This document shows, piece by piece, positions 51,295-60,854 of a stretch of DNA of 64,000 bases (within the stretch, counting starts at the first letter, position 1; each line of letters starts with the position of its first letter). The stretch is from contig CAVQBR010000001.1 in assembly GCA_963710865.1 (NCBI GenBank), forward strand, positions 123,836 to 187,835. The letters are read 5' to 3'. Under the pieces are notes generated by a model that searched no databases, was not told the origin of the DNA, and saw nothing but the letters and a program-made list of their open reading frames with translations. The position numbers were made by a program, and so were the translations under genes. The DNA comes from PRDV01 sp963710865. Its GTDB lineage: Bacteria > Babelota > Babeliae > Babelales > Babelaceae.

Positions 51295-52290
51295 ATGCAA
51301 GCACGAGTCTTCATCGTTTTCTGTACGATTATTTTGTCATTCAGCCACAATTATGGCACGCTTACAAATCTCAGTATGCTCAGTAACGAGAACAAGCGGC
51401 TCTTGATATACGGAGATTATCATCGCAACCGTCGTAGACCCGATGGCAAGACTGATATAGAAATCGTTACACCTTTCTTGCAACTAGCTGACGAGCAGAA
51501 TCTTCCAACATGCCATATCTTGATCGAGTCACATGAACAGATGAAACAAATCGGGTGGAGAAAATTTCCGAACCTATTATCCGATCTCCCAGCCTGGAGT
51601 AACAGATTTCGAAGAACAATTCTAGAAAATATAGAAATCCGAGGATGTAGTCTAGATGCAGGCAACATCCATTCTGAACCAAAGGAATTAAAGGAACATA
51701 GCAACGATAAAGCTTATAAAGAAGAATATATAGCGATCTTTGGTTGTAATGTATGGGAATTAACATACAATGATGTTTTCAGGGCATTTGATGAATTATA
51801 CTTGAAATTTACGAGTCTAATCGATTTACTCACGAATGAGCAAGTGAGCAATCAGTTTCGAGTCAATCTGGAGAAAGCTCGAATTGAATGCCAAAAGTTA
51901 AAAGATCATCTCAATCAACCACTCGGTACTAAAACTGACATAAGAATAGTCGAGTTTGCCTATGAGTTAGCTGCAAAGTTTTGTGACCTAGAATATTGCT
52001 CGCCCGGTGCCAGATGCGTAAACTCCGATGCTGAATCAAAAAATGTTGAGCGATACGAATCAGAAATCAGGGAATTGATTATCTCAAGCTTTTCTCCCTT
52101 TTTTGACCTCAACGCATTTCACAAAATACTACAACTGCACGAAACTGAAGATCTTATCATATTATTTGTTGGAGACAATCATAGGAGCCGGCTGGTAAAG
52201 ATGCTCGAGGCAATTAACTATAAGTTGGTTTATACTAAGACTCCTCTTACCGAAGAGCACTTCGCACAAATAGTCGAAGCAAGAACATAA
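51295..52290 (+). CDS. Secreted protein with paired GxxH motifs
   Basis: The 331-residue protein has a signal peptide (about residues 1-18), then LLIYGDYHRN with GDYH at 40-43, CHILIESHEQ near 73-82, and near the C-terminus IILFVGDNHRSR with GDNH at 293-296. Two GxxH motifs framing a domain, with an early ES glutamate, resemble the EreA/ChaN/TIKI-TraB superfamily of metal-dependent enzymes, though I cannot confirm homology by eye. The middle is helical. A strong AGGAAGG site precedes the ATG. Confidence 0.65.
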   Translation: MQARVFIVFCTIILSFSHNYGTLTNLSMLSNENKRLLIYGDYHRNRRRPDGKTDIEIVTPFLQLADEQNLPTCHILIESHEQMKQIGWRKFPNLLSDLPAWSNRFRRTILENIEIRGCSLDAGNIHSEPKELKEHSNDKAYKEEYIAIFGCNVWELTYNDVFRAFDELYLKFTSLIDLLTNEQVSNQFRVNLEKARIECQKLKDHLNQPLGTKTDIRIVEFAYELAAKFCDLEYCSPGARCVNSDAESKNVERYESEIRELIISSFSPFFDLNAFHKILQLHETEDLIILFVGDNHRSRLVKMLEAINYKLVYTKTPLTEEHFAQIVEART

Positions 52291-52335
52291 GCCAACCGCT
52301 GTTTCGATCTTTTTTCAATTTCAACCATTGACAAT

Positions 52336-52364
52336 TTGAAACCTTTTTCCGTAAACTCTATAAT
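52336..52364 (+). promoter_or_regulatory. Promoter of the J-like secreted protein gene
   Basis: TTGAAA (52336-52341), 17 bases, then a perfect TATAAT (52359-52364), 36 bases upstream of the ATG. Confidence 0.7.
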
Positions 52365-52400
52365 AGATAGGTTAAGTAATATTTTATAGGGAGATTCAAA

Positions 52401-53126
52401 ATGAAACGATTCATCACAGCCGTAGCAATTCTTCTATCAATTTTTTCTCTTGATGCTACAAAACTCAGAATTCTGAATATAATGGAAGAACCAATCATTG
52501 CAGAAACAAAGTTGCATAATGGTAATACAGAGAAGATCAGCTTAAACTCGAGAGAGTATATTGACATAGCCCCCCTTGATCAATTAGATTCTCTGATAAT
52601 TGAACAAAATAAGATACAATCTCCCAATCTGGCCGCTAAAGCGAAACATGCCAGTAGGAATGAGGATATACAGCTGGAAGTTTATGAGGTGGCGGCACAA
52701 CAGGCTACCGGAGCAGGCGAGGTCGCCGAAAGAGGCGAATTCACCTACAGCTTTACTCCCTTAACAGGAGCGCTCATGCAAGGCATAGCTAAAAAACCTT
52801 CGATCTGGTACGGTATTTTCCCGTGGCTCGCCAAAGGTATCGACACAGGGGAAATTAAGCCCTGGGAAATCTTCCAAGCACAACGACCAACTTCTCTCGA
52901 GGATATAGAGCGTACTATTACCCCAAAATATGAACAATTAAAATCTCAACTCACTCATGCACAAGAAGTATTAGACGTCGTTGAGGCGGCTTATCAATGC
53001 CTAGTAGAACCATCGCTCTGTACAAGATATGAGCAGCTAATCATGCACAGAGTTGCCAACCTTCCAGAGCTTGAGACGTATAAAATACCGAGCGCAGCGG
53101 CTCGTGTTGTCCCAGCTCCCGAGTAA
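52401..53126 (+). CDS. Secreted protein with C-terminal J-domain-like segment
   Basis: The 241-residue protein has a signal peptide (about residues 1-19). The N-terminal part (20-110) reads as beta strands. The segment KPWEIFQAQRPTSLEDIERT and on to VEAAYQCLVEPSLCTRYEQL (about residues 153-213) follows the DnaJ J-domain order (WEIL..S..EI...Y...AY..L.DP..R..Y), but the HPD tripeptide that activates DnaK is missing. It may be a decoy or a structural reuse. GGGAG precedes the ATG. Confidence 0.6.
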   Translation: MKRFITAVAILLSIFSLDATKLRILNIMEEPIIAETKLHNGNTEKISLNSREYIDIAPLDQLDSLIIEQNKIQSPNLAAKAKHASRNEDIQLEVYEVAAQQATGAGEVAERGEFTYSFTPLTGALMQGIAKKPSIWYGIFPWLAKGIDTGEIKPWEIFQAQRPTSLEDIERTITPKYEQLKSQLTHAQEVLDVVEAAYQCLVEPSLCTRYEQLIMHRVANLPELETYKIPSAAARVVPAPE

Positions 53127-53143
53127 AAGAACCGACTATAGTT

Positions 53144-53170
53144 AAGGCCGAAGTTCAGATCTTCGGCCTT
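53144..53170 (+). terminator. 10-bp perfect hairpin after the J-like gene
   Basis: Arms 53144-53153 and 53161-53170 (aaggccgaag/cttcggcctt), loop of 7, 17 bases past the stop; the T run is weak. Confidence 0.6.
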
Positions 53171-53385
53171 CTTCGCGTTCAGTGCGGATCTCCGATTAAG
53201 TCACTTCTCTTAGATTTTGAAGACTAGACAAGTTGAGTCACTTGTGCTAAGATAATATTAGTCTTTTCTATTTAGATTTTTTCAAACAATGATGTTATCT
53301 CCTACAAAAGGCAGAGAAAAAGCTTGCCTGAATATCCTCTTATAGACTAGACTTACTTTTAACCCATTACATAGATAGGAAGAGT

Positions 53386-55797
53386 ATGATAGAAAACGAA
53401 ACACTAGACCATTCAGTATTAGCCTTGTTACCCCTCAAGAACGTCGTTATCCTGCCTAAGAGCATTATACCGATCATTGTAGGGAGAGCATCGTCAATAG
53501 CTGCAGTTGAATACGCGCTAAAACATAATAATACAATATTTATAACAGCTCAGAAGCATCCCGATGTAGAGCATCCTACACAAGAAGATGTCTATAGCTA
53601 TGGAACCCGATCTACGATTTTACAGGTCATGCGTATGCCAAAGGGCACACTCAAGATCCTCGTAGAAGGAATCTGTCGGGCGAAGATTGTAAAGGCTGAA
53701 TCTGTTGAAAGCTTTATTACAGTCGAGACCGAAGATCTTCCAACAACCGGGCTTCATAAGACGGTAGAACTTGAAGCTCTGTGGCGTCAATTAAGAACAT
53801 TGTACGTTAAGAAGTATGCCCAGCTCAATCCAAAATTGCCAACAGATCTGATGGGGCACGTAAAGAGCCCTGAAGACATGGACAATGTTGTTGACACGCT
53901 TGCAGTACACTTAAATCTCACGTTCGAAGAGCGCCAGGAGATTTTAGAGCTTGCCGATCTTCATGAGAGAATCATCAAGTTGTGCACCTGCATACAGCGA
54001 GAGATCGATATCTTAGAAACGGAAGAGCGGATCAGAGGGAGTGTTCAAAAACAGGTTGAAAAGAATCAACGTGAATACTACCTTACTGAGCAGATGAAGG
54101 CTATTCAAAAAGAGCTTGGCCGTGATGATACCTCTGTTGAGATATCTCAAATCAGAGGGAAGATAAAGGGCCTTGGTCTGAGTGCCGAAGCACGAGAAAA
54201 GGTAGAAAAGGAACTGCGTCGTCTTGAACAGATGCCACCCTTATCTTCAGAAGCCGTGGTCAGTAGGCACTATATCGATTGGATTATCTCACTACCGTGG
54301 AACAAAGTATCGAAAGACAACATTAGTCTTGACGAAGCTGAAGCAATACTTAATAAGAATCATGCTGGCCTGAAACGGGCAAAAGAGCGAATCATCGAGT
54401 TCTTAGCAGCTAAGAAGTTCTCTCAAAGCTTCGAGCGTTCCCCGATTATCTGTTTAATTGGACCTCCTGGAGTAGGTAAAACCTCTCTTGGCCATTCGAT
54501 TGCAGAGGCTTTGGGACGCGAGTTCGTGAGAATCTCTCTTGGTGGCGTAAAAGATGAGGCTGAAATTCGAGGTCATAGAAGAACGTATATTGGAGCCTTG
54601 CCAGGCAAGATTATACAATCTATGAAGAAAGCTCGAACAGCAAATCCGGTTATTCTGCTTGATGAGATCGACAAGATGTCGAGTGACTTCCATGGAGATC
54701 CATCAGCTGCGTTACTTGAGGTCTTAGATCCGGAACAAAACCGCTCCTTTGTAGATCACTTTCTAGAAATAGAATATGATCTCTCAAAGGTAATGTTCAT
54801 AGCAACGGCTAATCATCTAGATGGTATACCATACCCTCTCTTTGATCGTATGGAACGTATTATACTTTCAGGATACACCGATGTTGAAAAGGCAGAAATC
54901 GCTCGTTCCTTCTTAATTCCTAAGAATTTAAAGGAATATGGTTTAAAACCTCGCCAGTTCACTTTACCAGATGATATTCTTAAGAAGATTATCAGTGAGT
55001 ATACGAAAGAAGCTGGGGTACGTCAGCTGGAACGCGTCATTGCAAAGCTTATGCGAAAATCGATCCAGATTCTCTTAAAGAATCCAAAGACAAAGAGCGT
55101 CACCGTTTCTACTGAGCTCTTAAAAGAATGGCTCGGCCATCCTCGTTTTAAGAAGACGGTCTTAGATACTGAAGCGGATCGTATCGGTTTGGCAACTGGC
55201 CTTGCGTGGACCGAAGTTGGAGGCGATATTCTTGAGATTGAAGTAACAGTTCTTCCTGGTAAGGGTGGGTTAACTCTCACCGGCCAACTGGGAGAGGTTA
55301 TGCAGGAATCTGCGCACGCAGCATTGAGTTATATCCGTTCCCGCGCTGAAAAGCTAGGGCTTAAAGAAGGCTTTTATGCTTCTAAAGATATACACGTACA
55401 TATCCCCGAAGGAGCTACTCCAAAGGATGGCCCATCTGCAGGTATTACGATGTGTACCGCACTCGTTTCAGCACTCACGAAGAACCCAACGCGACCTGAT
55501 GTCGCAATGTCGGGAGAAGTCACACTTCGAGGCCGTGTTCTCGCAGTTGGAGGATTAAAGGAAAAGATCCTCGCAGCTCGTCAACAAGAAATGAAGACTG
55601 TCCTCGTTCCTGAAGAAAACAGAGATGATATTGAAGAGATCATGAAGGACATTGGAACAACAGATCATCTTGAAATCATCTATGTAAAAAACATGGACGA
55701 AGTACTGAAAGATGCTCTTCTCAATGATCCCTTCGATCATTCAAAACCGAAGAAAAAGGCTAAGCCAGCAGCCAAGAGACGAATTAAGCTGAACTAA
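53386..55797 (+). CDS. lon: ATP-dependent protease La (Lon)
   Basis: Cytoplasmic AAA+ serine protease of 803 residues and normal layout: N-terminal substrate-binding domain (about 10-205), coiled helical region, Walker A GPPGVGKT at 359-366, VILLDEIDK Walker B, and the C-terminal protease domain with the catalytic pair Ser684 (DGPSAG) and Lys727 (GGLKEK), 43 residues apart as usual. An AGGAAG site precedes the ATG. A 12-bp perfect terminator hairpin follows. Confidence 0.97.
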   Translation: MIENETLDHSVLALLPLKNVVILPKSIIPIIVGRASSIAAVEYALKHNNTIFITAQKHPDVEHPTQEDVYSYGTRSTILQVMRMPKGTLKILVEGICRAKIVKAESVESFITVETEDLPTTGLHKTVELEALWRQLRTLYVKKYAQLNPKLPTDLMGHVKSPEDMDNVVDTLAVHLNLTFEERQEILELADLHERIIKLCTCIQREIDILETEERIRGSVQKQVEKNQREYYLTEQMKAIQKELGRDDTSVEISQIRGKIKGLGLSAEAREKVEKELRRLEQMPPLSSEAVVSRHYIDWIISLPWNKVSKDNISLDEAEAILNKNHAGLKRAKERIIEFLAAKKFSQSFERSPIICLIGPPGVGKTSLGHSIAEALGREFVRISLGGVKDEAEIRGHRRTYIGALPGKIIQSMKKARTANPVILLDEIDKMSSDFHGDPSAALLEVLDPEQNRSFVDHFLEIEYDLSKVMFIATANHLDGIPYPLFDRMERIILSGYTDVEKAEIARSFLIPKNLKEYGLKPRQFTLPDDILKKIISEYTKEAGVRQLERVIAKLMRKSIQILLKNPKTKSVTVSTELLKEWLGHPRFKKTVLDTEADRIGLATGLAWTEVGGDILEIEVTVLPGKGGLTLTGQLGEVMQESAHAALSYIRSRAEKLGLKEGFYASKDIHVHIPEGATPKDGPSAGITMCTALVSALTKNPTRPDVAMSGEVTLRGRVLAVGGLKEKILAARQQEMKTVLVPEENRDDIEEIMKDIGTTDHLEIIYVKNMDEVLKDALLNDPFDHSKPKKKAKPAAKRRIKLN

Positions 55798-55802
55798 CAT
55801 TC

Positions 55803-55830
55803 AGGGGCTTGAGGTAATCCTCAAGCCCCT
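55803..55830 (+). terminator. Lon terminator
   Basis: Arms 55803-55814 and 55819-55830 pair perfectly around a TAAT loop, five bases past the lon stop. Confidence 0.85.
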
Positions 55831-56169
55831 TTCCTAAGCTCTCCACCTTTCATGCCCTCAAGTCTCTGATTCCCAGATCTCATTTATAGCATAGTCCGAA
55901 TTATTAATCCCCTGAAACCAGATTCAGCATTCAGGATAAATTTTTTTTGATGCAAAATGTCCTCGTGGCCTGACTTCCTGTTGCTTTCATTCTCGAACAA
56001 GACCTAATCGTCAAATAGGAATAGCCCGCCCTGCTAATGCCCTTAGATTATAGGCTCATAAGCACTATCAACGAAATAGCGTCTATTTCTCGTTATCTGT
56101 AAGGATAAAAACAGCGCTCTGGACAAATTTGTTTTTTAAATGCAAAATTGTCCAGGTGGAAAGAGTTAT
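55831..56169. other. Gene-free region after lon
   Basis: No gene visible. Two short phrases, around 55930-55965 and 56128-56155, both contain a variant of ttt-tttgatgcaaaatgtcc, so a small internal duplication is possible. Confidence 0.35.
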
Positions 56170-56763
56170 AGTTACCAGAGGTTCTTTCGATGATACCACG
56201 AATTCTTGGCAGCAAGCTCAATCAGTTTTATTTTTGTCCGTCCCTGCAAGTAATAACTCTTCTACTATCTGCTGATTATTATTGCACACTGCCCAATGCA
56301 AAGGCACCTGACCTTTATTGTTCGGGTATATTTCTATCTGCTCTAGCTATCAATAACTTTCTTGAACTTTCTTGCAATCTCTCTAATTTCTTTTGATAGC
56401 GCAGCAAAGCAGCGTTTCACCCGATTTATTTTTGCTATTCTTGTTTGCACCTGCAGCTAATAACAATAGTACAACATCTTCATGTCCCTCATTAACGGCG
56501 CTACGCAAGGGAGATTCTCCATCTACACTGATTTTATCATAATCTTCACAGGCTTCTAGCAATAATCTCACAATCTCCTTTTTCCCAAGCATTGCCGCAA
56601 TTGAAAGAAGGGTCTCTCCGTCAACTGTCTCTCTGGAAAAACTGTGAGTTTATGCTGCTACATGAGAGAAATAGCTTTATCGATGGAACTTATTGTAACT
56701 AAATGCTAAATATACGCTTTCAACTGCGAGGCATAGTTGCAAACCGAGAAAAGACATCCTCAT
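56170..56763 (-). pseudogene. Decayed ankyrin-repeat gene with preserved start
   Basis: On the minus strand an ATG at 56763 with a GGAGG site starts a signal-peptide-like MRMSFLGLQLCLAVESVYLA, which soon meets a stop. Further on, in other frames, come PETVDGETLLSIAAMLG (as in the neighbour's SRETVNGEMLLSSAA), ankyrin repeats in the 69-codon open stretch 56383-56592, and GQVPLHWAVCNNNQQIVEEL near 56310-56240. Several stops and frameshifts prevent translation. It is a dead paralogue of the 1126-residue gene. Confidence 0.85.
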
Positions 56764-57037
56764 ACTATACCTCCTCTTCATCAACAGTCTCCTCTGGAAA
56801 TGTTTTCATCACACCTATGCATACGAGCGAGTGCTCATCCAAGAAAACTTTCACTAAATCATAAACGTAATCCCTAAACTTGCTTGGCACATTTGCCAAG
56901 CAAGTAGAATTATCAATGCATAATATGGTTCTTTGCAACCGCTGTTATAAGAAGGTAGCCAACAATCGTAGCTAACAATGTTACCAATCAACTCATGCTC
57001 CAAACTCATCATAAAAGACCTCTCAGCAACCTGTTGA

Positions 57038-60000
57038 TCAGACAAAAACTGGTCTTGGTTCAGGTTGACCATAAACAGGAGAGTGTTGATAGTAACCGGG
57101 TGGCGCTGACGCTGCTGGAGCTGCGGCTGACGCTGCCGGAGCTGCGGCTGATGCTGCTGACGCCATTGGTGCCGCAGAAGGAGAAACAGCCGGTGCCCCG
57201 CGGCAAGGCAATCCGGGCGAATCATGATCATAAGTTGTGCTATAACTCGAACTCCTGGTATCATGAGCGCCTACTTGCAAAAGTAAACTCACTATTTCGG
57301 CATGACCGGCACGGTCGGCATAAGTCAAAGGGGTATATCCAGTAGCATTAGTCAGTTCCTTATCAGCACCAGCTGCCAATAATATAGTAACAATTTCAGT
57401 ATGACCATTTCCAGCCGCCCAAGACAAAGGAGTGTATCCACGGCCATCAGCACCGTTTATATCCGCACCAGCTTCCAGCAACAACGTAACTACACCAACA
57501 TTTCCACCCCTAGCCGCATTGCACAAAGGTGTTGCTATTCTTATATCCGCATGAGCTTTCAATAGTACATCAACTATTTCTAACTGACCAGCTCCAGCTG
57601 CGCAACACAATGGGGTATTAGCATCATGATTAGTCTTGTTTATGTCAGCACCAGCAGCTAATAATGCTTCTACCGTTGCAATATAGTTTGAGTCAGGAAA
57701 GAATCTTGCTACGAATGCAGCACTTGTTGCTGCCCTTACAGAACTTGCTGCTGACTCTACAGCACTTCCAGTAGCTGCCAAACATAACGGGATATCTCCA
57801 TTGCGAGCAGCCGTATCTTGCTTAGCGCCAGCCTCCAACAATAATTTAACTATTTCAGAACGCCCCCGTCTAGAAGCAGAACACAAAGGAGTCCCACCAA
57901 AATGCCCCTCCCTCTCAATTCCAGCCGGCAGCAACAAATTAACTACTCTAGCATCGCAGCCACCCGAAATTGCATTACATAATGGATTTGCTAAGACGTT
58001 CCACTCACTATAAAACTCAGAATTAGCGTTCAATAGCAACTCAACAATTTCAGCATGGCCATACTCAGCGGCCCAACACATAGGTGTCATGCCGCTACTA
58101 GCGGTCTTGTTTATATCAGCACCAGCTAGCAATAATGCGTTAACAACTTCAGCGTCGCCACTCATAGCTGCTAAACACAAAGGTGTCATGCCAGTCATGG
58201 AGCAGTCGAAAGCGCTAGAGGAAATCATATCTTTCTCAACTCCAGCTTCCAACAACAAATTAACTACTTCAGCCCGACTGTAGGCGGAAGTGGAGACACT
58301 ATCTTTAAGAAAAAGGCAATACACCATACTGATGGGATAAAACGTTAGATAAGAACGGACGCTGCCCTTTTTACTAAATCCAGAAGCAATGATAGCAAGA
58401 TCCAAAGGAGATGCTTGAGCGACTTCATCAGCCTTGTCTTTATCTAATCCTACGCTTAAGAAAGAAGTAACGAGTCGGGCATATCCATTAAGAGCTGCAA
58501 TATGCAAACAGGTTAATCCAGCCATCGTGATATCCCTCTTAGCACCATCTGCCAAAAGCACATCGACCACCTCCGCATGGCCGTTACGAGCAGCAGCAAT
58601 CAACGGGCTCTCTTGCATTTCAAACAACCGAAAACTTGCTTCTTTATCAGCTCCAGATGCTAGCAATGCCCTTACTATGCTAGCATGACCATTGCGTGCT
58701 GCATGATACAAAGCAGTCGCGCCATCATTATCGGCCATATTTTTGTTAACACCAGCTGACATCAATAAGCTTACTACTTCAGCATGGCCAGCAGCAGCTG
58801 CAGAGGACAAAGAGGTTGACCCATTGTTATTAGTCATGTCTCCATCAACATCTGCTTTCAATAACAATTCAACAACACCAGCATGGCCATTTTGAGAGGC
58901 AACTTGCAAAATGTTTAAACTATCGTCGATAGCGGCTTCTCTGGCGCCGACTTCCACAAATAAGTCAGCAAGGTGATTATTTTCCTGCGGCGATATTAGA
59001 CCAAGTAGAGCATGATAACCATCTACACTGGCCTTCATTGCTTGTAGTCGATTTTTTTCTGTAGCCGCAATAAGAGATTTGCCATGATATAGCATCTCCT
59101 TGTCTGCTCCAGCTTCCAATAGCAAACCAGCAACCGCAGTAAACCCTTTTTCCGCTGCAACAAATAAAGGGGTTAGTCCATCGACTCTGCGCACATTTAC
59201 GGCTACACCTTTCTTAATCAGCATCTCAACTATATGCTTATGATTATTCCTAACTGCAGCAAACAGCGAATTTTCACCATTCATTGCAAACTCATCTTTA
59301 AAATCATCAGAAGCCAAATGCAAGTCAACTATTTCATTCAGACCATTTAGTGCAGCATTGTACAAAGATGGCAAATTAACTCTATCTCCTTTATATAACA
59401 ACTTAATGATAGCATCATAATCCCGATTAAGAGCTATCTGCAAAGGAGTTCTCCCATATCTATCACATTTATTTTTATCTGCGCCCGCTAGTAATAACAA
59501 TTTAACAATTTCAGTATTACCTAATGAAGCGGCTAAAGACAACGGGGTTATCCCTTCACGGTCATGTACATCTGGATCTACACCTGCGGCAAGAAGAAGC
59601 TGTACAGCACCAAAACTTTCAAGTTGCACAGCTTTCAATAAAAGAGTTTTCTCATCAGCCGGAAAAAGTAAATTTTTGTTTGCGCGAGCAAGTAATAACA
59701 GCTTGATCATCTGTATATTGCTATCTAGCACAGCCCTGGCTAAAGGAGCTATTCCGGTATGCTCAGCTCTATCCTTATCTACATTAGCAAGTAACAATTC
59801 TTCTCCAATCTGATAATTATTATCAGATACTGCTCTGTACAATGGTGTTTCACCACTAATATTTAACGCATTTTTATCAGCACCAGCGGACAACAATCTT
59901 CTTACAATCGCACGACAATTTCCCTTGCTAGCACAATATAATGGCGTTTCACCATTTCTATTACTTCTATTTCTATCTACTCCTGCAGACAGCAACACAT

Positions 60001-60418
60001 CTACCACGTCTTCATGACCACTTTCAACAGCATAATGCAATGGTACCTTTCCATCAATGCTAGCTTTATCTGGATCTATAGATGTTGTAAGCAAAAGCCT
60101 AGCTACGTTTCTATCACCCACAATTGCCGCCGAAGAAAGTAGCATCTCACCATTTACCGTTTCTCTAGAAACGGTATCACTACCGCTGCCTAAAATATGT
60201 ATAGCATCATCGCATAGGCTTATTTCTACTAATTCACAAATATAATTACGAATATAATCTTGACGATGCGGTGGTAAGGTCCCAAGCTTCAGTTGTAAAG
60301 TTTCATGTAACGATTGCAATGAAGCAGAACGTTGCATAGCATACATTATATTTAAGCCAAAAAGTCCATCTGCCAAAAGTACGCTTGCCATAACGAGCTT
60401 TTGTATTAACCTCTTCAT
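57038..60418 (-). CDS. Secreted giant ankyrin-repeat protein, 1126 residues
   Basis: A signal peptide (about residues 1-28) and an AAAAGGAG site mark the start. Roughly 25-30 ankyrin repeats of about 33 residues run from residue 90 to 1065 (NGETPLYCASKGNCRAIVRRLLSAGADKN type), with an interruption near 690-740 (RSYLTFYPISMVYCLFLKDS) that may be a hydrophobic insert. The last 60 residues are low complexity, built of PAASAAA units and then GYYQHSPVYGQPEPRP. Likely a host-binding effector or surface protein; the target is unknown. Confidence 0.92.
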   Translation of the reverse strand: MKRLIQKLVMASVLLADGLFGLNIMYAMQRSASLQSLHETLQLKLGTLPPHRQDYIRNYICELVEISLCDDAIHILGSGSDTVSRETVNGEMLLSSAAIVGDRNVARLLLTTSIDPDKASIDGKVPLHYAVESGHEDVVDVLLSAGVDRNRSNRNGETPLYCASKGNCRAIVRRLLSAGADKNALNISGETPLYRAVSDNNYQIGEELLLANVDKDRAEHTGIAPLARAVLDSNIQMIKLLLLARANKNLLFPADEKTLLLKAVQLESFGAVQLLLAAGVDPDVHDREGITPLSLAASLGNTEIVKLLLLAGADKNKCDRYGRTPLQIALNRDYDAIIKLLYKGDRVNLPSLYNAALNGLNEIVDLHLASDDFKDEFAMNGENSLFAAVRNNHKHIVEMLIKKGVAVNVRRVDGLTPLFVAAEKGFTAVAGLLLEAGADKEMLYHGKSLIAATEKNRLQAMKASVDGYHALLGLISPQENNHLADLFVEVGAREAAIDDSLNILQVASQNGHAGVVELLLKADVDGDMTNNNGSTSLSSAAAAGHAEVVSLLMSAGVNKNMADNDGATALYHAARNGHASIVRALLASGADKEASFRLFEMQESPLIAAARNGHAEVVDVLLADGAKRDITMAGLTCLHIAALNGYARLVTSFLSVGLDKDKADEVAQASPLDLAIIASGFSKKGSVRSYLTFYPISMVYCLFLKDSVSTSAYSRAEVVNLLLEAGVEKDMISSSAFDCSMTGMTPLCLAAMSGDAEVVNALLLAGADINKTASSGMTPMCWAAEYGHAEIVELLLNANSEFYSEWNVLANPLCNAISGGCDARVVNLLLPAGIEREGHFGGTPLCSASRRGRSEIVKLLLEAGAKQDTAARNGDIPLCLAATGSAVESAASSVRAATSAAFVARFFPDSNYIATVEALLAAGADINKTNHDANTPLCCAAGAGQLEIVDVLLKAHADIRIATPLCNAARGGNVGVVTLLLEAGADINGADGRGYTPLSWAAGNGHTEIVTILLAAGADKELTNATGYTPLTYADRAGHAEIVSLLLQVGAHDTRSSSYSTTYDHDSPGLPCRGAPAVSPSAAPMASAASAAAPAASAAAPAASAPPGYYQHSPVYGQPEPRPVFV

Positions 60419-60854
60419 AAGAATTACTCCTTTTCACAAATATTAATTTACTTTCTCCATCTAAACTTCAAACACACCTTTTAACCAGGACTCCTTCTTA
60501 AAAATCAAACTATTGTCATCCTAAGCATGCTAATGTAAGCAGCTCTTTGTCACTTTAATACTTCATCACGAAAATAGAGCCATTACAAGTCGCAATATCC
60601 TAACAAAGTAATCTCATTTGACAGACTGCCTTTATCTGCCAATGCTGATCTGCCACACCATCAAGTCCCGCCACAAATATAAATATGAGTTTTCTCAATT
60701 GAGCTGCTATATGAAAGTTCATTGCCGACAAAGAGCAGATCGTTGATATGTAAAGTTTGCAACCCAGAAGACTTTCTCTAACACCGATTCGTCCTTGCAG
60801 TCATTAGTTTCACTCCTTATTCTTTGTATAATCTAAATTTAGAGTTTGTTCAAT
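60419..60854. other. Intergenic region between giant ankyrin genes
   Basis: No gene visible. The minus-strand segment near 60487-60511 repeats the leader and ribosome-site region found just upstream of the 931-residue gene (63656-63680), so it may be a relic of a lost gene start. Confidence 0.45.

Noticed and set aside
56854..57264. 136-residue open frame overlapping the end of the 1126-residue ankyrin gene
   Set aside because: Its first half is a shadow of the PAASAAA-coding repeats in another frame, and the remainder has no family pattern or ribosome site.
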